From positions 1 through 45,309 of the IMG/VR virus record IMGVR_UViG_3300043313_000945: 45,309 nucleotides of DNA. One strand, written 5' to 3'. The notes beneath the pieces are model-generated. The model did not search any database. It saw only the letters and a list, made by a program, of their open reading frames with translations, and was not told where the DNA came from. Source of the DNA: a virus. The position numbers and the translations under genes are program-made. Positions 25,075 to 31,315 of this stretch are shown here, piece by piece. The first letter of the stretch is position 1, and every line of letters begins with the position of its first letter.

Positions 25075-25096
25075 GGGCACCTCCGGGTTGCTCACG

Positions 25097-25242
25097 GCGG
25101 GGACCGCGCCTCGAATTCGACCTCAGGACGCGGACCCCGCCTGCCCCTCCCTGACGGGGAGGTTCTGGGTGAGCGGCGGTCGAGGCGACCCACCCGCGCC
25201 CCTCACCGGTCGAAGGTGGTTTTCCGGCCCCGACCGCCGCTC
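25097..25242. other. highly structured intergenic region
   Basis: Three nested or successive inverted repeats fill this gap: GCGGGGACCGCG with CGCGGACCCCGC (25097-25108/25129-25140, one mismatch), CCCTCC with GGGGAGG (about 25145-25162), and a perfect 12-bp pair GAGCGGCGGTCG/CGACCGCCGCTC (25171-25182/25231-25242). It is the 5' side of the leftward operon and lies upstream of the GntR gene. It could be a leader RNA, an attenuator or a small RNA. Confidence 0.4.
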
Positions 25243-25291
25243 CGTGGGACCCATCCCGGGTTTTGCCGACTCAGGCCGGTCCCAGTCCGGC

Positions 25292-25313
25292 TAGACTATG
25301 GTCACTAAGTGAC
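25292..25313 (+). promoter_or_regulatory. promoter and GntR-type operator
   Basis: A -10-like TAGACT (25292-25297) is followed by the perfect palindrome GTCACT-A-AGTGAC (25301-25313), which would cover the start of transcription. A GntR-family gene begins 38 bases later, so self-repression through this palindrome is the simplest reading. Half-sites TAGTGACA and GGTCACAC occur again just after the gene. Confidence 0.5.
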
Positions 25314-25350
25314 GGTAGTCAACTACGCTCTTGCAGTAAGTGAGGTGATC

Positions 25351-25623
25351 ATGATGGGATCGGGGGTGCCGACTCAGGAGCGTCCCACCGTGACCGTCAA
25401 AATGACGTACCGCCAGATCGCCAACGACCTTGCCCAGCGCATTCGTAACGGCGAATACCCGCCAGGCTATGAGCTGCCGTCCTACGCCCAACTAGCCGAG
25501 CTGTACTCGGTGAGCACCGCGACCGCGAGCCGCGCGTACGGACTGCTGCACGACCGGGGGCTGATCGTCGGGTCACCCGGACGAGGGGTCTTCGTAGCCG
25601 ATCAACCTAGTGACACCCTCTAG
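25351..25623 (+). CDS. GntR-family DNA-binding protein without effector domain
   Basis: The protein (about 90 aa) is a winged-helix GntR domain only: MTYRQIANDLAQRIRNGEYP, LPSYAQLAELYSVSTATASR (recognition helix) and the wing GLIVGSPGRGVFVA. It lacks the C-terminal ligand domain of the family, as in short GntR proteins of actinobacterial plasmids and phages. GAGGTG (25342-25347) serves ATG 25351 or 25354. An upstream GTG at 25309 would lie inside the operator and is less likely. Confidence 0.75.
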   Translation: MMGSGVPTQERPTVTVKMTYRQIANDLAQRIRNGEYPPGYELPSYAQLAELYSVSTATASRAYGLLHDRGLIVGSPGRGVFVADQPSDTL

Positions 25624-25629
25624 ACACAG

Positions 25630-25974
25630 GTGGTCACACTGGCCGACGTGACCACCACCCCAGAGGAACCGATCGACTGGACACCGCGCGCCGAGCCCCT
25701 CGGCTCGCCCGCCGCACCCACCTCGGGCACACCCGTGCCCTACAGCCCGCCGCCGCTCCAAGGGCAGTGGCTCCCGCCGCAACCCGGCGGGTGGCTGCCA
25801 CCGCCGCAACAGGTCACGTACGTCCAGCCTGTGGCCCGCAAGGGGCTGACCGGACCGCACGCGGCCATCTACATCACGCTGATTATCGTCGGCGCGCTGG
25901 TCGTCCTGCCGACGCTGTGCTGCCTGATCCTCGGCGTCGTCGGCGCCGCCGGCAGTCACGCGCCAGTGCAGTAA
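25630..25974 (+). CDS. proline-rich N-terminus, one-pass membrane protein
   Basis: The protein (up to 114 aa) has a Pro/Gln-rich cytoplasmic part (PPPLQGQWLPPQPGGWLPPP) resembling actinobacterial DUF4190-type linkers. It then has a membrane segment at about residues 80-105 (IYITLIIVGALVVLPTLCCLIL). GTG 25630 follows the GntR gene by six bases. GTG 25648 is another possible start. Its position in the lysogeny region suggests a gene expressed from the prophage, but the role is unknown. Confidence 0.55.
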   Translation: MVTLADVTTTPEEPIDWTPRAEPLGSPAAPTSGTPVPYSPPPLQGQWLPPQPGGWLPPPQQVTYVQPVARKGLTGPHAAIYITLIIVGALVVLPTLCCLILGVVGAAGSHAPVQ

Positions 25975-26290
25975 CCCGAGCTCTCTTCGCATCGTTGATC
26001 CATCGACGGGCCCCCAGACCCCGGTCCCCCGCGCGGCTGCCCGAGAGCTGCCATAGCGCCCGGACCGGGGCTGGTCCTGTTCACCAGCCCCGGTCCGGGT
26101 GACCACATCATTCCCCCCTCAGTCGTTCGGCCGATATAGCCGAGGGACGCCGAGCGTGATACGGGATCTTTAGCCCCTCGGCCGTGACCGTACGGCCGGT
26201 CCCGATTACCGCTGGCCAGCGTTACGTTCAGATCTTCTCCTCGACGGGACAGGCGCCGGGGCTTCCGCTCAATGCAGAGGGGGCCGTGCT
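25975..26290. other. intergenic region with strong terminator and palindromes
   Basis: This 316-base gap holds no convincing gene. A perfect 16-bp stem (26059-26074 with 26084-26099, 9-base loop) is a strong terminator for the upstream genes. Further on, CCGAGGG/CCCTCGG (26140-26146/26175-26181) and GGCCGT/ACGGCC (26180-26185/26192-26197) are inverted repeats that may be operator sites for the next gene. No clear -35/-10 pair was found. Confidence 0.5.
26059..26099. terminator. perfect 16-bp hairpin terminator
   Basis: CCCGGACCGGGGCTGG pairs exactly with its complement across a 9-base loop. No T-tract follows. It closes the GntR/membrane protein unit. Confidence 0.75.
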
Positions 26291-26530
26291 ATGTCCGCGC
26301 CACGACAGGAACGAACGTCCGGGGCCGTTATCGCCGCCATCATCGGACTCATCACGATCGCCGCCGCCGCTCTAGGCGCGCTGGCCGCCGAGTTGGTGCG
26401 CGCGGCACCACCGCCGTTAGGCGCGATGCCCAGCGCGGTGTCCGACGACATCCGGCGGCTCACGAAGGAGTCCTTCGAGCTCGGGCGCCGCGTCGAGGCG
26501 CGGCGAGCGGAGGGCGGGAGTTCGCGCTGA
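26291..26530 (+). CDS. small membrane protein next to attP
   Basis: The 79-aa protein has one membrane segment (about residues 13-35, VIAAIIGLITIAAAALGALA) and a charged helical end (ESFELGRRVEARRAEGG). A G-rich ribosome site (GAGGGGG) precedes ATG 26291. Its stop lies inside the left 25-bp repeat of attP. As the gene nearest attP it could be a lysogenic conversion gene; that is inference. Confidence 0.55.
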   Translation: MSAPRQERTSGAVIAAIIGLITIAAAALGALAAELVRAAPPPLGAMPSAVSDDIRRLTKESFELGRRVEARRAEGGSSR

Positions 26531-26569
26531 CTCATGGGTGACTCATGATCTCCACGCAAGATCAGAAAC

Positions 26570-26603
26570 GGGCCAGGTCAGATATGCTCTGACCTGGCCC
26601 TTT
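26570..26603. terminator. terminator beside attP
   Basis: A perfect 13-bp stem (GGGCCAGGTCAGA and its complement, 26570-26582/26588-26600) with a 5-base loop is followed by TTT. It would stop rightward transcription before it crosses the attP core. Confidence 0.85.
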
Positions 26604-26609
26604 ACTGTG

Positions 26610-26651
26610 TGGGCGATACAGGGATTGAACCTGTGACCTCTTCCGTGTCAG
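26610..26651 (-). other. attP core: 3' part of a tRNA-Val(GAC) gene
   Basis: On the minus strand, the 42 bases carry anticodon GAC in loop CTGACAC, the 3' half of the anticodon stem GGAAG, variable bases AGGTC, T-arm ACAGG-TTCAATC-CCTGT, and the acceptor 3' strand ATCGCCC plus discriminator A. The 5' half of a tRNA is absent. Integration into a host tRNA-Val gene would restore it. The integrase gene is adjacent. Confidence 0.8.
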
Positions 26652-26740
26652 GGAATATCAGGCATAGTCCGCCACCTCGGAAGATCGCTCCGCGTGATCC
26701 CCCACCTGCACAAACTTAGTTTCACCATGTCTCACGATTT

Positions 26741-27940
26741 TCATGACCTACCAAGATCCTGACTCATGGGTGACTCATGATCTTGGACGGTCCGGGCTCG
26801 TGCGAGCGCCTGCCGGGCCCGGTCGAACCGCTGGTCGCTGGAATGGATGTAGCGCCGCGCCGAGCGCTGATCCCGGTGTCCCATCAACTCCATCCGGTCG
26901 TGCTCCGGTACCCCGGCCTCAGCCAGGCGCGTGCCATAGCTGTGGCGTAGATCGTGCGGGGTCGGCTGCGGGTCGGCCAGCAGGCGCGGACCCAGCGGCG
27001 CCTTGACCGGGCCGCGCTGGCCCGGCTGGCGGGTAGGTGGTGGGCCGTCATACGGGCCGTGCAACGCCGGCACCCACACCCGGGCGCGCCACCGCGTGTA
27101 GTCCAGCGGCCCGCCCTTCGGCGCGGTGTACACCAGGCCGCCCGCGCCGGTTGCCAGGACCACCGGGCGCAGCCGCGCCGCGTACCCCGGGCTGATCGGC
27201 ACCGGCCTGAACCCGGCGGACTGCCGCGACCGCGCCCCCTTCGGGTACTCGCGGATCGTCCCGTCGCGCTCCATCACCGGGCCGAGGTGCACCAGGTCGT
27301 GGCGCAGGTCGACCGCTTCCCGGCGCACCGCCGCGATCTCCTCCCACCGGCCGCCGGTCTCGATGAGCCCCTCGACGAACAGCCGCGCGTCGGCGCGGTC
27401 CGGGAACAGGTCATCCAGCCGGGCCAGTAGGAGCAGCTCCTCCTTGGAGGTGAGGACCCGGTCGACGTGCTCCGGGGCCACCGGCGGCTGGACCCGGCGC
27501 GCGGGGTTGTGCCGCACGTACCCGCCATCCACGGCGAGCTCGCACGCGGCCTTGAGGACGTTCAGCGCCGCGATGATGACCCACCCGCCGACCTTCGCCT
27601 CCTCCATGTCATTGACCCACTCCTGCACGTCGGGCTTCAGGATCGTCCCGACCGGCGCGCTCCCCCACCGTGGCTGGACGTGGTTACGCCAGATGCTCGC
27701 GTCGCGTTTGCGGCTGGCCATCTCCAGCCGCCGGGCCCCGGCGTGCTTGGTCCAGATCACCTCCAGCGCGGTCTCGGCCAGCCGGGGGTCGATGAACTCC
27801 CCGCGCGCCACGTTGGCTTCCTGATCCGCCGCCCACTTGTCCACGACGCCCTTGAGCCGGTCGGTCTCGGTGATGCGCCCGACCGGGGTGCGCACGGTGG
27901 CCGCCCACAGGCCGGAGTCGAGCCGGCGTACCCAGGCCAT
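26741..27940 (-). CDS. int: tyrosine integrase
   Basis: The 399-aa site-specific recombinase has an N-terminal arm-binding part, a core-binding domain (about 75-155) and a catalytic domain. Catalytic residues are Arg198 (ETGGRWEEI), probably Lys235, His329-x-x-Arg332 (PHDLRHSYGTRLAE), His355 (LMGHRDQRS) and the nucleophile Tyr364 (ARRYIHSS). It recombines attP with the host tRNA site. ATG 27940 overlaps the repressor stop (ATGA), so the two are made from one leftward transcript. A longer reading frame starting at 28177 is rejected as overlapping the repressor. Confidence 0.93.
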   Translation of the reverse strand: MAWVRRLDSGLWAATVRTPVGRITETDRLKGVVDKWAADQEANVARGEFIDPRLAETALEVIWTKHAGARRLEMASRKRDASIWRNHVQPRWGSAPVGTILKPDVQEWVNDMEEAKVGGWVIIAALNVLKAACELAVDGGYVRHNPARRVQPPVAPEHVDRVLTSKEELLLLARLDDLFPDRADARLFVEGLIETGGRWEEIAAVRREAVDLRHDLVHLGPVMERDGTIREYPKGARSRQSAGFRPVPISPGYAARLRPVVLATGAGGLVYTAPKGGPLDYTRWRARVWVPALHGPYDGPPPTRQPGQRGPVKAPLGPRLLADPQPTPHDLRHSYGTRLAEAGVPEHDRMELMGHRDQRSARRYIHSSDQRFDRARQALARARTVQDHESPMSQDLGRS

Positions 27941-28536
27941 CAGCCGGCCCGGCGGCGCTCGGCGCGGATGAGGCGCTGGATCATCTGCATGCGGCGCTCC
28001 TTGTCGTGCTCGCGTTCGGCGAGGACCGCCTCGATCAGCTCCTGCTTGATGCGCTGCGGGAGGTCCGCGACGAGGATCTCCTCCAGTTCCTCGTCGCGCT
28101 CGCGGGTCGGCTCGGTCGGCGCCGCAACGCCCGGGCGCAGTCCGGCTGCCGCGAGCGCCTCCTCCTCGTCCAGACACAGGATGGCGGCGAAGCGGGCCAC
28201 GACGCCGGCGTCCTCGGGCCGCTGCTGGCCGTTTTCCCAGCGCCAGACAGTGACCCTGTCGACCTTGAGTTGGCGCGCGAGCTCGGACTGGGACATGCCG
28301 CGACCTTCTTGCGCGGTCTCCCGCGCAGCCTTGGCGAACGTTGCCCAGGCGACACGATCTGCGGGCGGGTTGTTGCGCACACGCAAAGGATAGGTGCTCG
28401 GTCGCGGCCTCCGTTCCGGTCGGCCTGGTTGTGGGCTGGCCCTGTTGCGCTCACGACGCAGGGCGGCGCGCTGGCGTTGGTCGCGCAGCTTTTCGCGGCT
28501 GATATGGCTACTGGCAGTGGTCTGGGCCCGTTGCAT
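27940..28536 (-). CDS. XRE-family phage repressor
   Basis: A helix-turn-helix is clear at MSQSELARQLKVDRVTVWRWENGQQRPE, followed by a charged helical C-terminus (RDEELEEILVADLPQRIKQELIE) without a peptidase domain. The start is uncertain. ATG 28536 is seven bases after a -10-like TAGCGT and would be leaderless (198 aa). GTG 28380 is six bases after TATCCT and would also be leaderless (147 aa). Matching inverted repeats lie at both starts. The protein is the natural immunity repressor, transcribed together with int and divergent from the early genes. Confidence 0.78.
   Translation of the reverse strand: MQRAQTTASSHISREKLRDQRQRAALRRERNRASPQPGRPERRPRPSTYPLRVRNNPPADRVAWATFAKAARETAQEGRGMSQSELARQLKVDRVTVWRWENGQQRPEDAGVVARFAAILCLDEEEALAAAGLRPGVAAPTEPTRERDEELEEILVADLPQRIKQELIEAVLAEREHDKERRMQMIQRLIRAERRRAG
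28373..28386. promoter_or_regulatory. repressor operator-like site 1
   Basis: TTGCG-CACA-CGCAA is a perfect inverted repeat. It overlaps the alternative GTG start of the repressor and lies directly beside a -10-like TATCCT on the minus strand. It matches site 2 at 12 of 14 positions. Confidence 0.5.
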
Positions 28537-28546
28537 ACACGCAACG
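28529..28546. promoter_or_regulatory. repressor operator-like site 2
   Basis: CGTTGC-ATACAC-GCAACG is an 18-bp inverted repeat between the divergent repressor and Cro-like genes. Its centre is the same as site 1 apart from two bases. Half-sites GCAAC recur at about 28602, 28640 and 28669 in the start of the Cro-like gene. Confidence 0.55.
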
Positions 28547-28591
28547 CTAGGCCACCGGGACGCTACAGAAATCAACCGAAAGGATGACCCT

Positions 28592-28894
28592 GTGTCGCTA
28601 GCGCAACAGGTCAACTGCGCCTACGGTTATGTCGTGTCCGCAACAGATCAGCAAGCCCCGAGCGCCACAGGCGCAACACCCCGACTCGACGGGTCCGTAT
28701 TCGACGAGCGCTGTCGGCGGATCCTCGGGGACGGGGCCACCGAGCAGGCGAAAGCCGATCTCGTCGGTATCGACAGGGTCAGCCTGCACCGCTACCGCAA
28801 GGGCGAGCTCAACCCCCGACTGGAGGTCGCGCGCCGTTTCGCGACCCGCCTCGACGTCGAGATCGACGTGCTCTGGCCGGACGCCGCCTCATGA
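28592..28894 (+). CDS. Cro-like HTH regulator
   Basis: The 100-aa protein begins VSLAQQVNCAYG and carries a compact HTH (ATEQAKADLVGIDRVSLHRY and KGELNPRLEVARRFATRLD). GTG 28592 follows GAAAGGA by seven bases. It is the first gene of the rightward early operon, divergent from the repressor, which is the position of Cro. It overlaps the next gene at ATGA. Confidence 0.68.
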   Translation: MSLAQQVNCAYGYVVSATDQQAPSATGATPRLDGSVFDERCRRILGDGATEQAKADLVGIDRVSLHRYRKGELNPRLEVARRFATRLDVEIDVLWPDAAS

Positions 28895-29154
28895 CCACCA
28901 ACCTGCTATCCGTTAAGGCCGCCGCGCTGCGCCTGGACGCGTCGCCGATGACTGTGTATCGGCTGCTCTATGCCGGCCTGCTGACGCCTCACCACATCGG
29001 GCTGGGCAAGAGCCGACCGCGCATTCGCATCGCCGAGCCCGACCTCGATGCCTACATCGACTCGACGTACGCCGGCAAGCCGCCCGCCGGTCCCGGCACG
29101 CCGCCCCCGCCTCCCGGCCCGAAGCCTGCCACTCCGAGGAGGGCCGCGTCATGA
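28891..29154 (+). CDS. excisionase-like MerR-type HTH protein
   Basis: The 87-aa protein has an HTH_17/Xis-like domain: LLSVKAAALRLDASPMTVYRLLYAGLL, GKSRPRIRIAEPDLDAYIDS. A Pro/Gly-rich tail follows. Such proteins act as recombination directionality factors or regulators. Its place next to the immunity region makes excisionase likely. It overlaps both neighbours at ATGA. Confidence 0.65.
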   Translation: MTTNLLSVKAAALRLDASPMTVYRLLYAGLLTPHHIGLGKSRPRIRIAEPDLDAYIDSTYAGKPPAGPGTPPPPPGPKPATPRRAAS

Positions 29155-29681
29155 CCGTCGCGACCCGCGACTTCGCCGCCGACATGACCAGCGTCATCAC
29201 GGCCGAGATCGGCGACGGACCGTACGTCTCCGCCGTCATCGCGCTGCACATCGTGGAGAAGCTGCGCGCCACCGACCCCGAACTCCTCGCCGGCTGGCTC
29301 GACCTGCAAGCGGTCGGGATCCTGCGCGATGCGATCAGCACCCGATCGCGGTCGGAGAAGGCGTCGGCCCGTGCGACCCGGGGCCGTTCGGTCTTCGGTG
29401 ACGCTGCCCGCGAGCACGACGATGGGGACTCCACCGCGCTGACCAGCTTCCTCGACGTCCGCTACGTCGTCGACGAGGAGCACACCCGTACCCGGCTCGC
29501 CGAGATGCGTAAGCCCGAACTGCTGTTCGCAGCCGACGACTACCGCCGGCAGGCCAACGAGAACCTGCTCGAAGAGGCGTTCCTCCGCGCGCTGGCCAAG
29601 AAGGTTGGCGCCCGGCAGGTAGCGGATGTCTTCGACGACGACAAGCTCGCCGCGATGTGGCACTCCATCAGCGGCGGCTGA
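29151..29681 (+). CDS. early protein, unknown
   Basis: The 176-aa helical protein has an N-terminal helix-rich region (ALHIVEKLRATDPELLAGWLD), a basic linker and a charged C-terminal region (RKPELLFAADDYRRQANENLLEE). No family is recognised. It immediately precedes the C-rich tract and is part of the early operon. Confidence 0.6.
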   Translation: MTVATRDFAADMTSVITAEIGDGPYVSAVIALHIVEKLRATDPELLAGWLDLQAVGILRDAISTRSRSEKASARATRGRSVFGDAAREHDDGDSTALTSFLDVRYVVDEEHTRTRLAEMRKPELLFAADDYRRQANENLLEEAFLRALAKKVGARQVADVFDDDKLAAMWHSISGG

Positions 29682-29684
29682 CCG

Positions 29685-30218
29685 ATGACCACCCGCCCCG
29701 CTCCAGCCCCTGCCCTCCCAACCCGGCCCCGCGCCTGCCCCCCCGTCCCGACTCCGACTGCCCCATCCTTGCCCGTCCATCCCGTCCCTTTTCGACTGCC
29801 CATGCCACCCCAGACCTGCCCCCGTCAGCCCTCGCCTGTCCCGACTTCCCCCCCCCGCCCCCACCCAGCGCCTCCCGACCCGTCCCACCCGACTACCCAC
29901 CCCAGCCCCGGCCTTGCCACCCCGTCCCACCCGACACCCCGTCCCGACTATCCAGATCCGCCCACTCCGGCCCGCTTCCGACGTCCCGTACCTACCCAGC
30001 TCACGCCTTCCCATGTCTTCCCGACTGCCCGTGCCTACCCCTCCCTGCTCGTCCCAGCCCGACATGCCTTGCCTGCCCCCCACCGTCCTCGCCATCCCGC
30101 CCCAGTACGACAAGTCACCCCGAGCCCGCCCCTCTCGCGCCCTCCCCGACGACCCCAGCCGCCCCCTGCCACGGCCTTCCGGCCCCGCCCGCCCCGACTA
30201 CCCAGGAGTCATAGATGA
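29685..30218 (+). other. C-rich, G-poor 0.5-kb tract, possibly a proline-rich ORF
   Basis: By hand count, 29701-30180 is about 57% C and 16% G on the plus strand, while neighbouring genes have nearly equal C and G. All three forward frames are open for most of its length. One frame starts at ATG 29685, three bases after the previous stop, and ends at 30218 in an ATGA overlap with the next gene, giving a 177-aa protein about one-third proline with no domain. G is scarce at every codon position, which points to selection on the RNA or DNA itself. Degenerate units like CCCGTCCC and CCCGACT recur. Confidence 0.55.
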
Positions 30219-30880
30219 GCGTGTTTGAGAAATACCGCGACGAGATGTTTCCGTACCGGTTCACCGGCCAACTCCACGTCGGCGTCATCGCTGGCGGTAC
30301 CCCGACTGACCCGAAGGTCGCCGAGGGCTGGCTGAAGACGAAGCTCGGACTGGACAAGGACGACCTGATCCGGGAGAAGGTCGCCGAGGTCATGGTGGAA
30401 CGCGGCCTGACCGCCGACGAGGCCACCGCCGCCGTCAACGAATCCAAGCACCTCAACGGATTCAAGCGCGACGAGAACGGCCTCTACATCGAGGGCCGGC
30501 AGTTGAAGGCCGCGCTGAAGGAAGCGGCCAGCATCGCCGTCGCGGCCGGCAAGCTCACCTCGCGCGGGTGGGGCAAGACCAACAAGGGTTTGCTCTCATA
30601 CCTCGCCGAGCATGTCTTCGTCGTCGAGGACCGGCTGTACCTCGGGGTCGCCGAGGCGTCCGGAATCGCGCAGCGGTTTGTGCACACCTTCCGTGGTACC
30701 GGGATCCAGTACGAGGAGTACGTCGAGGACGCGAAGGTCGACTTCACTGTCATCGCCGATCACGACTTCGCCGCGAAGGAATGGGCCGCGATCTGGACGT
30801 GCGGGGAGCAGAACGGGATCGGCGCCTCGCGCTCGCAGGGTTTCGGCCGCTACGAGGTCACCCGGTGGGACAAGTCATGA
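30215..30880 (+). CDS. RAMP-like (Cas7/Csm3-type fold) phage protein
   Basis: The 221-aa protein has two RAMP-type hallmarks. YIEGRQLKAALKEAA (91-105) corresponds to the IPGSSLKGALR-type motif of Cas7/Csm3/Cmr proteins. GIGASRSQGFGRY (201-213) is a glycine-rich loop GxGxxRSxGFG at the C-terminus. Between them are GWGKTNKGLL and FRGTGIQYEEYVEDAKVDFTV, a strand expected before the final helix of the fold. AGGAG before ATG 30215 supports the start. No cas gene or CRISPR array occurs in the window. The assignment rests on motif recognition only, but I believe related proteins occur in other phages. Confidence 0.55.
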   Translation: MSVFEKYRDEMFPYRFTGQLHVGVIAGGTPTDPKVAEGWLKTKLGLDKDDLIREKVAEVMVERGLTADEATAAVNESKHLNGFKRDENGLYIEGRQLKAALKEAASIAVAAGKLTSRGWGKTNKGLLSYLAEHVFVVEDRLYLGVAEASGIAQRFVHTFRGTGIQYEEYVEDAKVDFTVIADHDFAAKEWAAIWTCGEQNGIGASRSQGFGRYEVTRWDKS

Positions 30881-31101
30881 CCCAGCCCACCGCCGCGACG
30901 ATCCCCGCGCCCCTGAACCCGCCGCCCCCACCGCCGCCGGCCCCGCGCCCGCCCGTACCCGGCAAGGTCGGCCACGCCACCACGCTGACGTTCGCGCAGC
31001 GCCGCGCCAACTACCAGCGACAGAACGGCAGCCGTCTGCTGACGGCCCGGCAGGATCGGCGGCTGTGGCAGAAGAGCCGCCGGTTCGAGGGTGCGTCATG
31101 A
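30877..31101 (+). CDS. basic proline-rich small protein
   Basis: The 74-aa protein has a Pro run in residues 10-28 (NPPPPPPPAPRPPVPG), then a basic helical end (FAQRRANYQRQNGSRLLTAR). It overlaps the RAMP-like gene and the next gene at ATGA. Basic and Pro-rich character would suit nucleic-acid binding, but no family is recognised. Confidence 0.55.
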   Translation: MTQPTAATIPAPLNPPPPPPPAPRPPVPGKVGHATTLTFAQRRANYQRQNGSRLLTARQDRRLWQKSRRFEGAS

Positions 31102-31190
31102 GCCCGACCCCGCCGCTGAGCCGCGCCTACGTGGCCTTCGTGCTGATCCTGCTCGCCGCCGCGTTCGTGATCGCCGTCTTCACCACCTGA
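31098..31190 (+). CDS. 30-aa membrane peptide
   Basis: MSPTPPLSRAYVAF is followed by one hydrophobic segment (VLILLAAAFVIAVF) and two threonines. It begins in an ATGA overlap and is followed by a long hairpin, so it is the last gene of this early segment. Confidence 0.5.
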   Translation: MSPTPPLSRAYVAFVLILLAAAFVIAVFTT

Positions 31191-31194
31191 GCCC

Positions 31195-31278
31195 CGGGTC
31201 GGGCGGCGAGCTTCCCCAGATCGCCGCCGCCCGACCCGGCCGAACGAAAGGGCCCCAACCGTCCGAGCGGCGGGGCCC
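31195..31278. terminator. two hairpins in the early operon
   Basis: The first hairpin (31195-31209 with 31221-31238) has a 15-bp stem interrupted by a 3-base bulge. The second (GGGCCCC 31250-31256 with GGGGCCC 31272-31278) has seven pairs. Neither has a T-tract. They may partly terminate or process the early transcript between the RAMP-like segment and the replication genes. Confidence 0.55.
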
Positions 31279-31315
31279 CCAGACCAGATCCATCAACGAG
31301 AAGGGATCAAGCCCG

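Larger units (their letters stand above)
26527..26783. repeat. 25-bp direct repeats flanking attP (integrase arm sites)
   Basis: The same 25 bases occur at 26527-26551 and 26759-26783. Each copy itself contains two TGACTCATG units. They lie about 60 and 110 bases from the attP core, one at the end of the 26291 gene and the other inside the last codons of the integrase gene. Position and doubled unit fit arm-type binding sites of a tyrosine integrase. Confidence 0.6.

Noticed and set aside
26610-26651. A functional tRNA gene
   Set aside because: Only the 3' half from the anticodon loop is present. It is an attP core.
27941-28177. 79-residue N-terminal extension of the integrase
   Set aside because: It would run inside the repressor gene, is rich in Gly/Arg/Pro without pattern, and ATG 27940 gives an exact ATGA overlap.
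29052-30113. Glycine-rich 353-aa reading frame on the minus strand
   Set aside because: It is the complement of the C-rich tract and of the 29151 gene. Glycine and arginine repeats are simply CCC/CCG read backwards. No ribosome site or gene context supports it.
29701-30180. CRISPR array or diversity-generating template in the C-rich tract
   Set aside because: Repeat units are short, degenerate and irregularly spaced, with no constant repeat length. No reverse transcriptase or cas genes are present.
29657-30214. Second proline-rich frame through the C-rich tract
   Set aside because: All frames are open there because A and stop codons are rare. The 29685 frame fits gene borders better.
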